This document shows, in pieces, positions 23,581 through 34,482 of a stretch of DNA of 64,000 nucleotides. The stretch is from Azadirachta indica. Its lineage: Eukaryota; Streptophyta; Magnoliopsida; Sapindales; Meliaceae. The position numbers were made by a program, and so were the translations under genes. The stretch covers positions 18,104,884 to 18,168,883 of the forward strand of contig CM040446.1 of the NCBI GenBank assembly GCA_022749755.1, written 5' to 3'. The notes beneath the pieces are model-generated. The model was not told where the DNA came from. It did no database searches and worked only from the letters and a program-made list of their open reading frames with translations. Each line of letters begins with the position of its first letter. Within the stretch, counting starts at the first letter, position 1.

Positions 23581-24943
23581 ATGGGTTTATCATTACGCTT
23601 CTTTACCGAACTTGTCGTCTTGCATGGATTACTTGTACAATTTTATTAATTTCGTTAGGTTGTACTTGTACCTAGGGGTTTGAGTTGTTGGTACAAGTAG
23701 TGGTTTGTTGTTATTTCAAAGTAGTGGTTCGTTACTTGCGACGAGGTAAGTTTGTTGCTACAATGTCTGTATTAGTTGTATTAGATTTGGACTCTTTTCA
23801 AGTGTATGTGGTTGAAACTTTCGAAGTAAGGGTGTTCAATGGAGAAAATACTGGGAGTTTCTTGTTTGCCTTCTGGAATATTTGATTTTTATATGTTTGC
23901 GTTACAATTTGATGTGCTTGTCATCGATTTGATTGCATGCATATTGAATGTCACAATGTTGGCATAAAAAATTGTGTGTGTACTATTTTAATATGCTTTT
24001 TACATATTAGTTGCGGTTTAATCATGAGCTGTGATCTCTGTTTTGTTTCATCCCATGTCATGTTGGCTTTAATAAGCTGTGGTCCTTGTTTTGTTTCATC
24101 ACATTTCATTTGTATAAAGTTAATTAAAGCATGAAACACCAACCAAACTTTGTGGTGGGATTCTACTCTTTTATGTTTGCACGGTAGGTGAAATTATACA
24201 CGGAGTGAGTTTGAATGAATAAAAAGAGTTAATTAAAATAGCAGCCAAAATGGACTATAAATAAAATGAAAATAACAACATGCATGGTTAGGCCTAAAAA
24301 TAGTCCGCGATCTTTACCGGTATACTATAGACAATTCTGAAAAGCAAAACTGGATTACAAACCCAGACACACCTTTGGAAAACTCAAGCCACTTGGTAAT
24401 AAATACTTAGAATTGAGTGGTTTTCTGTAAATCCATATATCTATGATTTTTGGGTACAAGTTTGTCGGGCTGATTTCAAGGCCATCTTTGACTTGTAGAC
24501 AGACGAACCAAATAAAGATACGAGAATTTATATCAATTAGTAAGCCGGTGAACAACCCATTAACCTTATATATCTGAGCACCAATAAAAAACAGTGGATA
24601 AGAAATAAGCTATCGTACATTAAGGCAAATAAAGAATTCCATATAAAAAAAATTTGCGTAGAATAATTCTTAATTGTAATTATAAAAATAAAAACTGAAA
24701 ACAAAAAGCTATAGGAGATACATGTAATTAATGGTACTGAGATGCAACAGCGAATGATAACAATAAAAAAAAGTAATTAGTGATATACATGTTACTTTTT
24801 ATATTGGGCAGTCTTTGGTTTTTTACTTTTTATTTTTTTTTTTTATATAAATGATATATTTGAGTAGTATATATAATATTAATTGCTGTTAACTTAGATT
24901 TTATAACGAAGTGCTTGATATTTGGTTTATGTGTGGTGCTTCT
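23581..24943. other. 1.3-kb segment of unknown origin, copy 2
   Basis: Near-identical to 13319-14648 but keeps a longer left end (ATGGGTTTATCATTACGCTT, then a tract ending GCATGGATTA) that matches 33779 and 40178 before diverging at the next bases. That point marks one breakpoint of the segment; the other is the junction with the RLP tail at about 24944. Confidence 0.55.
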
Positions 24944-25239
24944 TCTATTTGATAATAGTTCGTTTGATGGAAACTTGGGATTGTGTGGAAAACCTTTATT
25001 AAGAAAATGTGAGAATGATTCTTAAGCCCAACGAAAATGAAGATGTTCCAGACTCGAAGTCTTCATTTGCATTGGATTGGAAAATAGCTCTGATCCGTTA
25101 TTCGAGTGGACTTATTGTTGGAGTGATTCTTGGACTTAACTTCAGCACTGGAATACAAGAATGGTTTGTGGAGAAAATACTGGGGAGGCGATCAAAAAGG
25201 AGGAGGAGAAAGCAGAGACGTAGAAGCAGAATGGAATAA
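24944..25239 (+). pseudogene. orphan RLP 3' tail 2, frameshifted
   Basis: Same piece of RLP as at 14649 and the same left junction. A 1-nt T insertion at about 25021 (GATTCTTAAGCCC versus GATTCTAAGCC) creates a stop and shifts the frame inside the acidic spacer. The membrane helix and tail (to RRRSRME) continue in the other frame to 25239. It was duplicated together with the 1.3-kb segment. Confidence 0.85.
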
Positions 25240-25299
25240 AGTTTTCTTTGTATTGTTAGATGTAGAAGCAGAATGGAATAATGTTCTCTTTGTATTGTT
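25216..25299 (+). repeat. 42-nt tandem duplication at the RLP tail end
   Basis: 25216-25257 and 25258-25299 are near-identical and include the last codons and stop (GTAGAAGCAGAATGGAATAA) plus TTCTCTTTGTATTGTT or a close variant. The sister tail at 14933 has a single copy. Confidence 0.8.
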
Positions 25300-25936
25300 G
25301 GAATAATCGAAGCCACAGAATAGCTCTCATGCTTAGATTACTGTTTGAGCTGTGCTTCCCCAGAAAATACTGTTGCTGCAAATGTCCTAGGGCTCCGGTG
25401 TAATGATTTCATCATCGGGCGGATTAGCCCTGAACTGAGATGCAGTCTTTTCCTCTTGCGTTTTGAGTTAAAGATTTTCTTATTTTATGAATTTCTACTC
25501 CATTACCTTTGAATTCCATGCCTTAATCCTTTAGTTGAATCTTTTTTTATTTTATATATATATATATATATATTAAGAGGTAAATTACGTTGATTATTTT
25601 AGTTTATATTAATAAAAATTATGATATTCATAAAAATTTTACTCCAAGGTTTCTATTTAATTTTCTTGTTACAATTATTAACAGCGAATTATATTGTTTA
25701 ACTATTTTAATTAAAAAATTATTTCTTAAGTATCACTATCATATGAGATGAAAGACTTTTAGACTTTCAAAAAATATTTGCAAAAAAATGAGTAGTATTG
25801 TCTTCACATTATTATGGTAATTATAAAATATTAAAGAAATTAAATTACACTGAAAGTAGGATAATAATTGAGAAGTGCTTTTTGCGCATATTCTTCTTCA
25901 CACTATTATCTTGTTTTATTCTGTAAATTAGTGTAG

Positions 25937-27625
25937 ATAAGTCTTTCTTGTCAAGTCTTTTTGGTCGTCCGAATGCTAGTATTCCTTTCACATTTGTAGT
26001 GCGTCACAGCACAGAATAACAATTGTTAATCACACAAGTGTATTATTTGGTCGTGCAATAATGGTAGTATTTTCATAGCTGCCTCTCCTTTCTCTTTGCT
26101 CACAACTTTAAAATTAATTTTTATTCACGACACGCTTAAATACTGTACAGATATATAACTTCATCAAGCCAATTACTTCAGCATTGGGCGTGAGATATGC
26201 GCTATACCCTTTTCATTTTATTGCCCCACAATTAATAATTAATGAGAGAATTAACCACCTTATATTTTTCTATAATATTTTTATTAAAATCCGTTTTATA
26301 AATAGTAAAAAAATAACTCAAATCTATGCAATTCAAACAAATAATAATATCACCTCCTGAGATTTTACAATGTTATCAATAATTATAAACACATGCTTTA
26401 TATATTTTGAATTAATCATCACTATTATATTTCAAACACGTTGGATTGCTAATCCAATTTCATTTTTTACTTACTAATTGTAATCTGCTGTAGCTGGTCC
26501 AGTTAATTTAAATTTTTTATAAATTATATTCTTTTTACATAAATATATATAAACTTTATATATCTTTTAATATTATTACCAAATTTTTTATGTAATGATT
26601 TCTTTGGGTGAGTTGGCAACTTCCGTTAGAGTAAAATTAATTCAATATTAGCGTTAGAGATGGGGCAAAGTTTTATCTCTACTGCTACAGTAAAGTCTTT
26701 TCATTCTATTGCCTCATAAATAATAATGAGAAATATATTAACCACATTATATTTTGTATGATATTTTTTAAAATAAATGTCTATTAAGATATTATTCAAA
26801 TGTTTTCGTATGATGTTTAGTAATTTTGTTGCTACAATTTCTATATTATTATGTGAATAATTTTCAATAATTATAAATACAAAATTTAGTCATGCTTATG
26901 GGACACGGGCTCCAAATTCATGAACCCAATCAAATCACATGTAACGGGAAGAGTAAATGGAAAAGTTATCAAAACTTTTGCTGCAACAATTCATCGAAGA
27001 CTCTTCCTCCATTTTCTGTTCTAGAGGGTCAGGAGTGACTTGACGAACAATAAAAAATGTCTATAATTAATTTTTACCAAGAAATTATGTCTCTTGACTT
27101 CACTTGGCTACAGTATTTTGTGGAAGACTTGATCAATTGACTTTAGTAACAATGTAATAGAATGTCTGCCAATTGCTCTGCTATTTGATTTTGCAATAAG
27201 GAAAAAGGATTTGCTCATCTCTCGCGTTCACTATTGAATTATTTATTGGATTCAAAAAATAAAAATAAAAATAGATTAGCAATCCAACATGTTTGAAATA
27301 TAACAATGCTAATTTAAAATATATAAATCATGTATTTATAATTATTGAAAGCATTGCAAAATCTCTCAGGTGATATATGATTTCTTATTATTATTTGTTT
27401 GCATTGCAAAGAGATTTGAGTTTTTTTTTTTAATATTTACAAAAAGATTTTTTAATAAAATATATTATAGTAAAATATAAGGTGGTTAGCACTTTTTCCT
27501 TGTTAATTGTGGGCAATAAAATGAAAAGGTTGTAGCCCATTTCTCACGTTCAACGCTGAAATTAATGAGCATAATAGAAAGTATATGCACAATATTCAAG
27601 CGTGTCGTGAACGAAAATTAGTGAA
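25937..27625. repeat. inverted repeat in the spacer before RLP-C
   Basis: Left arm about 25937-26505, right arm about 27320-27625, same structure as 15590-17275. A (TA)n tract lies at about 25553-25572. No gene is seen in 25300-28041. Confidence 0.65.
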
Positions 27626-28041
27626 ATGAATGTTAATTATCAATGAGTAATAGTAAATTGTAATTTATATACCTGTATCAGACAAATGCCTGATTTGATA
27701 TACAATTCCAGTACATAAAGATTTTTATGATTTGTGAATTTAAAAATAAATTATTTTTTTTTAATAAATAGCATAATAATCTGAGGAAAATATTTCACAT
27801 TATTTTCTTTTTTTTTGCATATATTTTTGCGACTGTGAAACAGAGTCCCTAAATCATGGTAGAATACGTGCAGGACTCGAATTAGCAAATGTAATGAAAT
27901 GAATGCTAATTACGATCAGTTATGAGTCAATTTTAAAACAAATGTATATTAATTGAATGTTTGACTATTTAATTTTAAAGTTACCATCATCACTAATTTA
28001 GTTTTATAATTTTGAAAAGAAAAGGTTCCCTGCAAATTGCC

Positions 28042-28049
28042 TATAAAAG
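28042..28049 (+). promoter_or_regulatory. TATA box of RLP-C
   Basis: TATAAAAG lies 78 bp before the ATG in the tract shared by all tandem copies. The leader palindrome is altered here (GCGTCAGAGTCAGAC). Confidence 0.75.
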
Positions 28050-28119
28050 CAGAACAAAATTTACTCACCTTGTCCATCTGCGTCAGAGTCAGACAGCTTA
28101 ATTTATTTTCTAAGACATT

Positions 28120-31056
28120 ATGGGTTTATTCTCATGTTTCTTCATATTCACGCACTTACTTCTTTCTCTCTTATTATTTCATTCCGCACTCGCTCATTTT
28201 GCTTCTTCTAACAAGCCACTCTGTCATCAAGATGAGCGTTCTATGTTGTTGCAATTCAAGGAAAGCCTTATGATTAATGAGAATGCCTCATCTTTCTATC
28301 AGGATGATCTATGTCATCCAAAGTATAAATCATGGATGTCAGAAGAAGGAGATGTTGATTGTTGCTCATGGGATGGTGTCGAGTGCAGTGAAAAAACTGG
28401 CCATGTCACCAAGCTTGACCTCTCAAATAGCTGCCTCCATGGCACTATTAACTCTAGCAATACCCTTTTCCACCTTGTACACCTTAAGTGGCTTAATCTT
28501 GCTTATAATGACTTCAATTTCTCTGAAATCCCTTTTGCAATCAAGAACCTTTCGGAATTATCATACTTAAACCTCTCTGATTCTTTCTTTTCTGGTCACA
28601 TACCATTTGAAATCCTTGAGCTCTCTAAGTTGGTGTCCCTTGATTTATCTGTTAATCTTTTTCCCCATTTTCAACTCCAAAAGCCAAGTGTGGAAAATCT
28701 ACTTGAGAAACTAGGTAACCTGAAAAAGCTTGATCTTAGTGGCGTGGGAATTGCTTCTTCAATACCTCATAACTTGGTGAATCCATCTAATTCTTTGACA
28801 TTTTTATCTCTACGTAATTGTCTTTTGCGAGGTAAATTCTCATTCTATTTTTTGTTTAATATGTTATACCATCTGAGCGTTGTAATGGATACTAATGATT
28901 TTCTTCTATTTTTCAGGAAAAATTCCATCTTCGCTTGGTAACCTAACAAAGCTAGTCCATGTAGACCTTTCATTTAATGAATTATCAGATAAGTTGCCAG
29001 GTTCTATTGGAAATCTAACTAAGCTCATCCATTTAGACCTTTCCTTTAATGAATTATCCGATAAGTTGCCTGCTACCGTTGGAAATCTTGAATCTTTAGA
29101 AGGGCTTTACCTTTCATTTAATAAATTTTCGAGCGAGCTACCTGCTTCCATTGGAAATATTAACTTTATAGATGAACTATACCTTTCATCAAATGAATTT
29201 TCAGGTGAGTTGCCTGCAACTATTGGAAATCTCAGTTCTTTAAAACGATTGAGCCTATCCGGGTGCACTTTCTGGGGCAAACTTCCGCCTTCACTGGGTA
29301 ATCTTACCCAACTACGTTCGTTGGCCCTTTCTTTTAATAACTTTGCAGGTGAATTGCCTGTTTCCATTGGAAACATTGAGCCACTAGAAGCGTTGAGTGT
29401 CCGTGGCTGCAACTTCTCAGGTCGAATTCCATTATCACTGAGTAATCTTACCCGGCTTGCCCAGCTAGATCTTTCTCAAAATAACTTTAGTGGCACAATG
29501 GAGCTGGATTTATTTCTTAGTAAACTAAAAAAATTGTTTATTTTAAGTCTTTCATCAAACAAGTTATCATTGCTTAACAAAACCACTGTTAATACCACTT
29601 ACAAGGAACTTTCGACCGTAGGACTACGGTCATGCAACATTACTGAGTTTCCAGGTTTCTTGAAAAACCAGCATCAGTTGCTGATGCTTGACCTTTCCTC
29701 CAACAGAATAAAAGGCAAAGTACCTCGGTGGGTAATGAACAGAAGTTTCGAGAGTTTAGCCTTATTGAACCTTTCTTTCAACTTTTTAACTGGGTTTCAT
29801 GATCAATACCCAACTGTTCCTTCGAGGAGCGGCTATGCATTCACTTTAGACCTTAGATCTAATAATCTGCAAGGACCACTCCCAGTTCCACCCATCCAGA
29901 CCTTCAACTATCTAGTTTCGAACAACAATCTAATGGGGGAAATTCCGACATGGACGTGCAAATTAGATATGCTTCTGGCTCTTGATTTGTCTTACAATAA
30001 CTTAAGTGGTAATCTTCCTCAATGTTTGGGCAGTTTTAGTCCTGGACTCTTGATCTTACAACTAAGCAGGAATAAGTTTTCCGGAAGTATTCCTCAAACC
30101 TTTTGGAATGGATCTTTGAAAATGATTGATCTAAGCTACAATCTACTGCAAGGAAGAATTCCGAGATCGTTGGCCAATTGTACAACGTTAGAATTTCTTA
30201 ATCTTGGGAACAATCAAATCAATGATATTTTCCCCTCACGGCTGGGAACTCTTCCAAACTTACAGGTTCTAATTCTGAGAGCCAACAATTTACATGGTAT
30301 AATTGGAAAAGGTAAGAGAGCTTGTGGGTTTCCCAAACTTCGAATTATTGATCTCTCCAACAATGAATTCGTAGGAAAGCTTCCATCAAATTTTTTCCAG
30401 TGTCTGAATGCCATGAAATTTGTCAATAAAAGTGATCTGAGATATATGCAAGATATAATACCCCAAACTGTGGTAGCTGACAGTAATGACAATTTTGATT
30501 TTTATGATTACTCCCTCACATTGAGTAACAAGGGCTTAATGATGGCATATAGAAAGATCTCCAACATCCTTGTGGCCATTACTCTCTCCGGCAACAAATT
30601 TGATGGAGAGATTCCAACATCTGTTGCCAATTTAAGGGAAGTTCAAAGCCTCAATCTTTAAGTTCAAAGCCTCAAAATCTCATCGACCTCACATTTCTTG
30701 GAATTTTTAATGTCTCCCACAACAATCTCACAGGTCCAATACCTCAGGGAAACCAATTTACTCTATTTGATAACAGTTCGTTTGATGGAAACTTGGGATT
30801 GTGTGGAAAACCTTTATCAAGAAAATGTGAGAACGATTCTAAGCCCAACGAAAATGAAGATGTTCCAGACTCGGAGTCTTCATTTGCATTGGATTGGAAA
30901 ATAGCTTTGATTGGTTATTCGAGTGGACTTATTGTTGGAGTGATTCTTGGGCTTAACTTCAGCACTGGAATACAAGAATGGTTTGTGGAGAAAATACTGG
31001 GGAGGCGATCAAAAAGGAGGAGGAGCAAGCAGAGACGTAGAAGCAGAATGGAATGA
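28120..31056 (+). pseudogene. RLP-C: receptor-like protein truncated before the membrane region
   Basis: Exon 1 is 28120-28831, the intron is 28832-28916 and exon 2 starts at 28917. The frame is open from signal peptide (MGLFSCFFIFTHLLLSLLLF) through N-cap (CHQDERSMLLQF, CCSWDGVEC), LRRs and island to a stop at 30659-30661, giving about 818 residues. Relative to RLP-B about 98 nt are missing here and a short repeat of upstream sequence takes their place, so AAGTTCAAAGCCTCAA occurs twice (30639-30654 and 30660-30675). The last LRR, C-cap, helix and tail persist out of frame to 31056. As it stands the gene could make a secreted LRR ectodomain; this is inference. One extra 72-nt LRR unit is present after the intron. 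Confidence 0.88.
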
Positions 31057-31281
31057 AGTTTTCTTAATTTGTATTGTTGGAATAATTGCAGCCACAAAAT
31101 GGCTCTCAAGCTTAGATTACTATTTGATTTGTACTTCCACAGAAAATAATGTTGCTGCAGATGTCTTAGTGCTGCGGTGTAATGATTTTATCACAGGGCG
31201 GATTAGACCTCAACTGAGATGCAGTCTTTCTAATCAATCTCTTTTAGTATTTTAGAATACTACACAAATTTATATATCACC

Positions 31282-33680
31282 TAAGTCTTTTTAATCAATC
31301 TCTTTTGCTCGTCCTAATTAATTCTATTCCCTTCATTTGCAGTCTGTTATAGCATAGCATTAGCGATCGTTAATCATACAAGTGTATGTTTTGGTCGTTC
31401 AAGAATGGTATTAATGTCATAGCTGCCTCTCCTTTCTTCCCACAACTTTAGAATTAGTTTTCATTCACGACATGCTTGAATATTGTGCAGATATATAACC
31501 ACTTTATATTTTTCTTTTTATTAAAAGTCCTTTTATAAATATTAAAAAAATAACTCAAATCTCTGCAATGCGAACAAATGATAACAAGAAATATATATAT
31601 ATATATATCACCTTAGGAGATTTTACAATGTTTTAGATAATTACAAATGCACGCTTTATATATTTTAAATTAATTATCACTGTTATATTTTAAACATGTT
31701 AGATTGATAATCCATTTTTATTTTCCACTTATTAATTGCGAATCAGCTTTACCTTGTCAAGTTCCCTTAAATTTCTTATATATATAAACCACTTTATACA
31801 TCTTTAGGTATTATTAAAAATTTTTTATATAATTATTTCTTTATGTGAGGTGGCTCCTTCCGTTGGAGTAAAATTAATTCAGTATTGACGTCACCAGAGA
31901 GATGGGGCAAAGCTTTCTATCTATTGCTATAGTAAAGTCTTTTCATTCCATTGCCCCAAAAATAACAATGAGAAATATTGTAATCCGGTTATATTTTGTA
32001 TATTATATTTTTTCAAAATAAATATCTATTAAGATATTATGCAAATGTTTTCAGATCATATATAGTAATATTGTTGTTACAATTTCTATATTATTATGTC
32101 AATAATTTTCAATAATTAGAAATACAAAATTTTGTCATGCTTATGAGACACGGGCTCCAAATTTATGAACCCAATCAAATCATATGTAATGGGAAAGGTA
32201 AATAGAAAAGAATATCCAATTCGAAGTAAAAAGCTTTACATTTGGAAAAAGAAAAAAAGGAAAAATAATGAATGTTTGCTGCAACAATTCGTCAAGGACT
32301 CTGCCTCCATTTTTTTATTCTAGAGGGTACGGAAAGGCTAGACTGGTAGAAAATGCTTATAATTAATTTTTACCAAGAAATTATGTCTGTTGACTTCGCT
32401 TGGCTACAGTATTTTGTAGAATACTTAAAGAATTGAGTTGACTAATAATGCAACAGAATGTCTGCTCTGCCCTTTGATTTTGCAAAAGAGTTTAGCCCAC
32501 CTCTCGCGTTCACTACTGAATTATTTATTAGATTCATAATTGTTTTGTAATAATAAAACATGATAGTCAACCGCCAGAAGACTTAAAGAATTCAATATAT
32601 AAACCTTTTTAAATTAATAATAAATTCAAGTAATTTATGTAAATTAATTTTAAATAATTGCCAACCATGTTAAAAAATATAATAAACGATATCCATACGT
32701 GATACTCTGTATAATTACATAATTGTATTAACATTAGTTTTTCAAGTGTTTTTGAAGAAATAATTCTTTAATTAAAATGGTTTAACACTATAATTTTTAA
32801 ATTTTACCTCTCCCGTTAACACTTAAATTCATGAAAAAGTTAAGCCCCATACAACAAGTTTAATATTAGAAAAAATTATTATTAATAGAATTTATCATAA
32901 ACCAAAATATATATTGACTATCGAATCATTAATTACAATACAAATATAGTACAAATTTGCCATTTCGTTAACGTAATTAATTAAAACAGTTTGTTTCATG
33001 AATTAAATTTGTAGTCCCGTGTCCTACAAGCATGACTAAATTTTTTTATTGACTTAACCTATTCCACACATTTCTCTTTCACCTTTTAAATCTCAAATCT
33101 AAATAACTAATTTAGCTACCGTATGCACCCTGAGAAGACTGAAGGACTTGACTAGCTACAACTTGATTCGCAACCAGCAAGTAGAAAATAAAAATAGACT
33201 AGCAGTTCAACATATTTGAAATATAACAACGATAATTATCTAAGGTAATATGTGGTTTCTTATTATTATTTGTTTGCATTGCAAAGAGATTTGAGTTATT
33301 TTTTAAATATTTACAAAAGAATTTTTTAATACAAATATTATAGTACGTAAAATATAAGGTGGTTACTACTTTCTCATTATCAATTGTGGGCAATAAAATG
33401 AAAAGTTTATAGATCATTTCTCACGTTCAATATTGAAACTAATGAGTTTGACAGAAAGTATCTGTGCAATATTCAAGCGTGTCATGAATGAAAATTAATC
33501 CTAAAGTTCTGGCAATGAAATCGGGACAAATTGAGGTAAAAGGAAATGCAAATTAGGAATACTACTCTTATTGAACGACCAATAATATACTTGCATGAAT
33601 TGACGATTGCTATCCTATGCTATAACAAACAGTAAATGTAAAAGAGACTAGCATTGGAGGGACCATAAGGACTGGAAGCA
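31282..33680. repeat. long inverted repeat in the spacer after RLP-C
   Basis: Left arm about 31282-31768, right arm about 33140-33680. An inner inverted pair lies near 32140-32165 and 33012-33035 (CATGCTTATGAGACACGGG against CCCGTGTCCTACAAGCATG). A short (TA)n tract lies at about 31591-31608. No gene is seen in 31057-33775. Confidence 0.7.
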
Positions 33681-33775
33681 TAAGTAAGCTGTAAGCATGG
33701 TAAAATGTCTATGAAGCAAGCGAAATTCTCACATATCTCGTTCATCTAAAAAGGTTATACCGATCTTTATTAAGA

Positions 33776-34039
33776 AATTATGGGTTTATCAATCCGTTTC
33801 TCTACGAAACTTGTCGTCCTTGCATGGATTATTTGAGAGAACCAATGGCCCTAAGTTCGTCAAAAGAGCCTAAGCATGGTGGAATATATTATATCACCTT
33901 GGAGATTATCATTGGACAGGATGAGAATTTGAAGCGCCTCCGTGTTATTGGAGATGTTGAAACCTTTCCATTAAATCGATTGCCCAAAAGAATAATACTC
34001 ATGAGAAAGTGTGAGATCGTTTCATACGCCATCATGTAA
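33776..34039 (+). pseudogene. unidentified relic ORF upstream of RLP-D
   Basis: A start-like ATGGGTTTATCA at 33779 opens a hydrophobic 18-codon frame (MGLSIRF...VVLAWII) and stops. The next frame then stays open to 34039, with core text HGGIYYITLEIIIGQDENL followed by KRLRV and FPLNRLPKRII. A diverged second copy lies at 40175-40440. The GGxYYITLE box recalls cystatin-fold proteins, but that is a weak resemblance and no QxVxG loop is seen. Probably a decayed captured gene piece carried in the spacer. Confidence 0.35.
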
Positions 34040-34404
34040 TTTACTGCCTTTGTTATTCATTATCAGTGAGTAATAGTAACTTGTAATTTATCTACATGTG
34101 TAAGACAAATGCATGATTTGATATGCGGTTCCAGTAAACAAAGATTTTTACGACTTGTGAATTTAAAAATAAAATATAAATATATTTATATAATTAGCAT
34201 AATAGAGTCCCTAAATCATGGTAAGAAAACGTGCAGGACTTGAATTAGCAAATGTAATGAAATGAATGCTAATTACAATCGATTATGACTAGTGAATTTT
34301 AAAACAAATGTGTATTAATTGAATGTTTCACTATTTAATTTTAAAGTTACTATCATGACTAATTAGTTTTATAATTTTTAAAAAAAGGTTCCGTGCAAAT
34401 TGCC

Positions 34405-34412
34405 TATAAAAG
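34405..34412 (+). promoter_or_regulatory. TATA box of RLP-D
   Basis: TATAAAAG lies 78 bp before the ATG. The leader palindrome GTCTGAGTCAGAC is at 34445-34457. Confidence 0.75.
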
Positions 34413-34482
34413 CAGAACAAAATCTACTCACCTTGTTCATCTGAGTCTGAGTCAGACAGCCTAACTTATTTTCTAAGACATT

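Larger units (their letters stand above)
17772..28119 (+). repeat. long tandem unit L2 (10,348 bp)
   Basis: Same order as L1: RLP, spacer inverted repeat, 1.3-kb segment, orphan tail, second spacer, promoter. The near-equal length and base-level similarity show a recent duplication. Confidence 0.85.
28120..34482 (+). repeat. short tandem unit S1 (6,363 bp)
   Basis: RLP plus a single spacer with inverted repeat. It lacks the 1.3-kb segment, orphan tail and second spacer of the long units. Confidence 0.8.
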
